NCBI GenBank assembly: GCA_966211335.1 | Contig: CBIHNF010000003.1 | Location: forward strand, 154,454 to 218,453 | Source: JAPWJZ01 sp966211335 | Lineage (GTDB): Bacteria; Pseudomonadota; Alphaproteobacteria; Micavibrionales; UBA2020 | Direction of reading: 5' to 3' | Length of the DNA stretch: 64,000 nt | Shown: one piece after another, positions 61,301 to 64,000 of the stretch | How positions within the stretch are numbered: the first letter of the stretch is position 1 | Layout: each line of letters opens with the position of its first letter | Position numbers and translations under genes: made by a program | The notes under the pieces: model-generated | Database searches by the model: none | Told to the model about the DNA's origin: nothing | Seen by the model: the letters and a program-made list of their open reading frames with translations, nothing else

Positions 61301-64000
61301 CCTGGTTTCTTCGAGCGACGCGGCGCAGATTCTGCGCAACATGATCAAGGCAGCGGCGATTGACGGCATTCAGGTGAATGGCGGCACCGGCGACACCATC
61401 AGCACCAACAGCATTCTCGGCACCGATGCGTCACCGACGATCAAAATCGGTAACCTCACCATTTCCGCCGGCTCCAACGGCGTCAACGGCGCAGGCCGCG
61501 ACGGCATCCATGTCGCGGGCTCCAACTCGGCCATCATCAGCGGCAACAACGTGACGGGCGGCAACAGCCTTGATGCGCATACCGCCGGCAAAGGCGCGGC
61601 GAACGACGGCATCTATGTCGCCACCAGCGACAATGCCACCATCTCCGGCAACACGATTGCGGCTGGCTCCACCCTCGCAGCTTCCGGCAGCAACGGCGCT
61701 GGCAACAACGGTATCGAGATCAGCGGCGGCAAAGCGGCATCGGTTTCCGGCAACACCATTAAAGGCGGCCTGCTGGGCGCGGCCGGCGCGGTCAACGACG
61801 GCATCCATATCTCCGGCAACCAGTCGGCGGTAATCTCCGGCAACTTCATCCTCGGCGGCGGCGTCAATGCTTCCGGCGCGGGCCATGACGGCATCAACGT
61901 CGACAACAGCGGCGCGCAGGGCCAAAACGGCAAAGCCGGCGTTTCCATCACCGGCAACAAGATCGCCAACACCGCCCTTGCCACCGGCGCGGGCCATGAC
62001 GGCATCCATGTCACCAACAGCGCCGGCAAAGGCGCTGGCGCGGCAGCACTTGTCCAGAACAACAACGTGCAGCTGGCCGGCAACGACGGCATCTTCGTCG
62101 GCTCCACCAACGGCGTGAAAATCGACACCAACACCGTCTCCCTGACGGGCGCGAATGGCATCAGCCTTGATGGCTCGAACTCCGCCAAGATCACGGGCAA
62201 TACCGTCTCCCTCACCGGCAGCAACGGCATCTATGTGGATCCCTCCAGCTTCGTCACCATCTCCGGCAACGGCGTTTCGCTCAGCTCCGGCTATGGCATC
62301 GAAGTTGAAAACGGCGCCGGCAACACGGTTTCTTCCAACACCGTGTCGCTCACCGGCAAAGACGGCATCCGCATCAACAGCAGCGCGCTGGCGAATGTGT
62401 CTGACAACACCGTCACCGGCTCCACCGGCGACAACATCCACGTCCACGACAGCCTTGGCAGCAAAGTCATCCACAACACGGTTTCCGTGGCAACGGACGA
62501 CGGCATTGACGTAGCGAACAGCGCGGGCAGCCAAGTGAAGACCAACACCGTGTCCCTTTCCGCGAAAGACGGCATCCGCTTTGACGGCGGCGCCCTTTCC
62601 CTCATCGATGGCAACACGGTTTCCCTTGCGGGCGCCAACGGCATCGAACTGTCGAACAGCAACCTTTCCGGCGTGACGGGCAACACCGTGACCGGCGCGG
62701 CGCTTGACGGCATTTCGCTTGCATCGTCCAAAGGCGTCTACGCAACCGGAAACACAGTATCGCTGGCGCTGAAAAACGGCATCGAGGCAAACGGCCTTTC
62801 TGCCGCGCTGATCGGCGGCAACACCGTCAGCCTGTCCGGCAATGACGGCATCCGCACGGGGGATAGCGCCACTGTCCAGATCCTCGGCAACACCGTCACC
62901 GGCTCCGGCAACGACGGCGTGGAAGTCATTAACTCGACCGGCGTCAACATCGGCCTCAACAAAGTCAGCCTGTCGCTGAAAGACGGCATCTTCGTCGACC
63001 CCTCGACCGGCACCATCGTCGGCAATACCGTGTCGCTCTCCGGCGTCAACGGTATTGAAGTGGACGGCAGCAACGGCTTCCTCATCGCGGCGAACGACGT
63101 TTCGGTTTCCGGCAAAGACGGCATCCATGTCGCGAATGGCGACGGCACCAGCATCCTTGGCAACACGGTTGCCCTGTCGGCACACGACGGCATCAACCTG
63201 TCGAACGCGAACGGCAACATCGTCGGCCTGAACACGGTCACGGGTTCGCTGCATGACGGCATCCACCTCGACAACGCCATCGGCAACGCCATTGCGGGCA
63301 ACACGGTGAACCTGAGCGGCCATAACGGTATCGACCTTGATACGACCGCCCTCTCCATCGTCGCCGGCAACACGGTTACCGGCTCCCTGCATGACGGCAT
63401 CGCGCTGGATGGCGCTGCCGCCTCGGCTGTGACCGGCAACACGGTCACAGGCTCCCTGCATGACGGCATCAATGTCGCCAAGGCCGTCGGCACCGGCATC
63501 AACGGCAACACGGTTGGCCTGTCCGGTCATGATGGCATCTCGCTCTCGAGCGCGGCACTGTCGACCATCAATAGCAACACCATCACAGGTTCGCTGCACA
63601 ATGGCATCTCGGCCGCCGGCATCATCGGCACCGATATCAACGGCAACAGCATCCTGCTGTCCGGCAACGACGGCATCAACGTCAACGGCGCGGCCCTGAC
63701 CTCCGTCAGCGGCAACACCATCGGCGGATCGCTGCATGACGGCATCAATGTCGCCAACGCTGCCGGCACCGGCATCAACGGCAACACGGTTGGCCTGTCC
63801 GGCCATGACGGCATCTCGCTTGCGAGCGCGGCGCTGTCGACCATCAACGGCAACACGGTTGCAGGTTCGCTGCATAACGGCATCTCGGCCGCCGGCATCA
63901 TCGGCACGGATATCAACGGCAACAGCATCCTGCTGTCCGGCAATAACGGCATCAACGTCAACGGCGCGGCCCTGACCTCCGTCAGCGGCAACACCATCGG
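55383..64000 (+). CDS. Giant two-partner-secretion exoprotein (TpsA, filamentous hemagglutinin-like), 3' end outside window
   Basis: The frame is open for 2,872 codons to the window edge; spot checks of codon phase along the whole length gave no stop or frameshift. Residues 1-43 form a long signal peptide ending ATASSAYA. Residues 45-165 are a TPS domain (INWDTYNIGQ, VNRVVGQDPSQILGTL, MILDPNGVFF) recognised by a TpsB outer-membrane pore. To about 730 runs an FHA-type beta-helix. From about 735 (GSIQNAIDAIKNDG, VTVGKGTFNEAL) a pectate-lyase/NosD-like right-handed helix begins, with coils like GNTVSLSGNDGI and IGGASAADGN. From about residue 2240 coils are a regular 23 residues. No TpsB is in the window. 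Confidence 0.92.
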   Translation, partial: MSQQQNQPSVIRLLNSAALGRKLLATTTMTMAALLATASSAYAVGLTETPTGGNVVGGSSTITYGTGSMTVDQTTDRSVINWDTYNIGQDASATYNMPGSNSLSVNRVVGQDPSQILGTLKSNGRIMILDPNGVFFSKTATVDVGGIIASTGTIDEANQAQLMAGGKFDIDNIDANPNAKVSNEGNINVASGGLVAFVAPWVSNSGYINAKLGKVTLAAGRKVTVDLAGDDLISMAVSGQLQKALVENSGTIDAQGGRVVMSANAAKGVVDTVVNMSGVIKANSFSQQGGKIVLSGGGGKVKVSGSMTASGKTGGGSIKVTGNDVEIADTATLSADATDTGNGGDIRLIADDSMIFNGAVSATGGSISGNGGNAEISGLGTLGFNGLVDLSAANGQLGDLLLDPTFAIINSGAVPIGWLQDYVISASALALAMANANVTVAATNYIDVGTKQGGYTNDHWTGNSVLDGLITAGLNALDDGDIALKTWNFLFFSGTTKGDLTLTSANVNFNRNLTMGNGNLKVNAGNEIDWNANVNMSGGGNINATAATGAQIFGAGSKLTTAGKVSLAAGTYITQKAGAGITAKQLDINSGSYADFGLSGSDNHVKNLGDVTTGGFMVFANKDALNTLGKIHATNGNISVASDSDLTVSNQILADNGNARLFAKNVTLNGAGSLSGIGLTSINADGNIDLKSGAFVSTSAGDIYVGQSGTFHSADAESIRNTDAAGTITLNQNVGGSIQNAIDAIKNDGNGLNTVTVGKGTFNEALTADQKNLKLVGDGTVNSTHIVGANTGAGLTVAANNVSVNGMVFENWANGILVNGSINSLTLDDVVSRNNTNAGFKVASTGSIDGLKITNAHFDNNLFGFYAEQLADGSTDINHVTMDTVSFSNNAEKGVYTEKLDNASLKNITLNNNVNGGMDVNLKYKNYSNITVDGVTASGNGGTTVNVKGRNDAPYNVNPASLTGLTIKNANITTAGTAIAVGNNVSAADVSLNLLNAARGIIAYTGANVTIHDNTINNTTEYGVLMAGASGSVYKNTIAATSGNGIWLYGAPGVTVGKTDLTDGNTITGANTGIKAELGSNNAVIKGNTINSTNGNAVDVQNSSGVSIAGNSIGSTGAIKGDGINANYADGVKITGNTVSNTISTAYDLGSGIHVTNATGATIGGASAADGNTLSNINWDGIKLGSTNGALVSNNSVNGTTRVGIYAGSANDTTISNNKVINANKGLSGYGAISTDFGSNLSITGNDVDGNGLSNGDSGIRVYAAGGKNLVDNNQVDNVAANGVVGDSTANLTVSNNKIGKNGGNIGGDGILISGLNSASGKNAANSQVGAYGNDIAGVSGNGIHFVGAQGSQANGTVDIASNTVTGAGANGILIDGGSFVSAYLNNLTGSHLSGIEVLNATTAFTSYNTIHGQYATTDSGIRLDNSSSVTANGNTIDGSLIDGIRAFDSANLTANGNTISSVNGSGIGLAGSDHARLGDNTITNTGRGFWVGNSDDAQIIHNTISGSATYGVFLTNYNGSSNDAVIAKNTITGGQYGVFVEGGATNTTIGGATAADGNSITGASVDGIYANGGSKLTATNNTIKTSGNDGIEINGTSQVSLSKNTIDGALNGISVVSSAAASIVSNIVKNFTGTGIYLDPSDGSFITSNTTTGGTTGIFTDGDSNVTINTNNVSGASAAGIKVAGGANNKVTGNTLAGNAIGIDGESTSGLQVTKNTVTGGNTGIFLNNSSNAVIGDATNTTVGQQSGDNGNKVTDAANNGIQVNGGTGNKVSNNTVSGSGWDNINTQGGDGITIAYNDLQNAKGASGVAVIGTSNATVDHNKIDKAQRLGVYAEYANGLKVTNNTITNTGLEYALTGYNDFGSGVAVEATDGVTVTGNTISKASGDGVSIGGAINVASPGSNVAHATVDGNTINTVKGDGIHATAGITSASNNIIGNSGAGSIAGDGIDIASSNGALVTDNKVSNTGANGILVSSSDAAQILRNMIKAAAIDGIQVNGGTGDTISTNSILGTDASPTIKIGNLTISAGSNGVNGAGRDGIHVAGSNSAIISGNNVTGGNSLDAHTAGKGAANDGIYVATSDNATISGNTIAAGSTLAASGSNGAGNNGIEISGGKAASVSGNTIKGGLLGAAGAVNDGIHISGNQSAVISGNFILGGGVNASGAGHDGINVDNSGAQGQNGKAGVSITGNKIANTALATGAGHDGIHVTNSAGKGAGAAALVQNNNVQLAGNDGIFVGSTNGVKIDTNTVSLTGANGISLDGSNSAKITGNTVSLTGSNGIYVDPSSFVTISGNGVSLSSGYGIEVENGAGNTVSSNTVSLTGKDGIRINSSALANVSDNTVTGSTGDNIHVHDSLGSKVIHNTVSVATDDGIDVANSAGSQVKTNTVSLSAKDGIRFDGGALSLIDGNTVSLAGANGIELSNSNLSGVTGNTVTGAALDGISLASSKGVYATGNTVSLALKNGIEANGLSAALIGGNTVSLSGNDGIRTGDSATVQILGNTVTGSGNDGVEVINSTGVNIGLNKVSLSLKDGIFVDPSTGTIVGNTVSLSGVNGIEVDGSNGFLIAANDVSVSGKDGIHVANGDGTSILGNTVALSAHDGINLSNANGNIVGLNTVTGSLHDGIHLDNAIGNAIAGNTVNLSGHNGIDLDTTALSIVAGNTVTGSLHDGIALDGAAASAVTGNTVTGSLHDGINVAKAVGTGINGNTVGLSGHDGISLSSAALSTINSNTITGSLHNGISAAGIIGTDINGNSILLSGNDGINVNGAALTSVSGNTIGGSLHDGINVANAAGTGINGNTVGLSGHDGISLASAALSTINGNTVAGSLHNGISAAGIIGTDINGNSILLSGNNGINVNGAALTSVSGNTI
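63456..63731 (+). repeat. 276-bp coding tandem repeat, copy 1
   Basis: Encodes 92 residues, exactly four 23-residue coils, starting within GSLHDGINV and passing through LSGHDGIS, GSLHNGIS and LSGNDGIN. Nearly identical at DNA level to the following copy, with a few substitutions. Confidence 0.85.
63732..64000 (+). repeat. 276-bp coding tandem repeat, copy 2 (cut by window edge)
   Basis: Directly abuts copy 1 and keeps frame; 269 of 276 bases are present. More copies are likely beyond the edge. Confidence 0.85.

Noticed and set aside
61431..63875. Second long minus-strand frame (about 810 codons) opposite the coil repeats
   Set aside because: Same cause: antisense shadow of the regular coil repeats.

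Overview
The window looks like chromosomal DNA of a free-living alphaproteobacterium with moderately high GC. The evidence is the alphaproteobacterial gene order mdh-sucC-sucD-sucA-sucB-lpd, a zapE gene close to mdh, a DUF2336 protein, a diderm envelope toolkit (LptF/LptG, MlaA/MlaC, LpoA-like lipoprotein, DolP-like BON lipoprotein) and a probable sigma-54 promoter. A lineage such as Micavibrio or another Rhodospirillales-like group is possible, but no single gene proves it. I found no rRNA, tRNA, CRISPR array, intact insertion sequence or prophage.

Layout. 1-2251: two secreted-type proteins made of tandem DUF4919-like domains. 2248-6290: histidine degradation operon hutU-hutH-hutG (minus strand). 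6323-16447: TCA-cycle block mdh, sucCD, sucAB, lpd (minus strand), interrupted between sucB and lpd by a plus-strand zinc-finger-like protein and a palindromic repeat. 16709-20442: C39-like protein, Sel1-repeat protein, DUF2336 protein and zapE. 20611-25058: a tiny Cys-rich protein, an esterase, a DmdC-type acyl-CoA dehydrogenase and a tandem pair of paralogous unknown proteins. 25177-28191: a sigma-54-type promoter ahead of a lytic transglycosylase, then SppA. 28192-30614: a structured non-coding stretch, then aroC and fabI. 31049-37645: M23 endopeptidase, small unknown proteins, holC, and a three-domain lysophospholipid transporter/acyltransferase/acyl-ACP synthetase. 37741-43247: pepA, then lptF-lptG-mlaA-mlaC, a lipid-trafficking run. 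43343-51350: ettA, two membrane proteins, a SirB1-type protein, and the conserved dolP/yraN/rsmI/lpoA neighbourhood, then yggS. 51587-53563: a divergent DnaK with no dnaJ beside it. 53982-55028: an orphan protein resembling IcmD/DotP of type IVB secretion systems, and a small membrane protein. 55383 to the right edge: the first 2,872 codons of a giant two-partner-secretion exoprotein whose body is a right-handed beta-helix of about 23-residue coils, ending in near-identical 276-bp tandem repeats. Its stop codon lies outside the window.

Functionally the window is mostly housekeeping: central carbon metabolism, amino-acid catabolism and envelope biogenesis. The accessory signals sit mainly at the right end (giant exoprotein, IcmD-like protein) and in small unknown genes and structured non-coding segments between the core operons. 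Domain names are from memory of family motifs; no database search was run.
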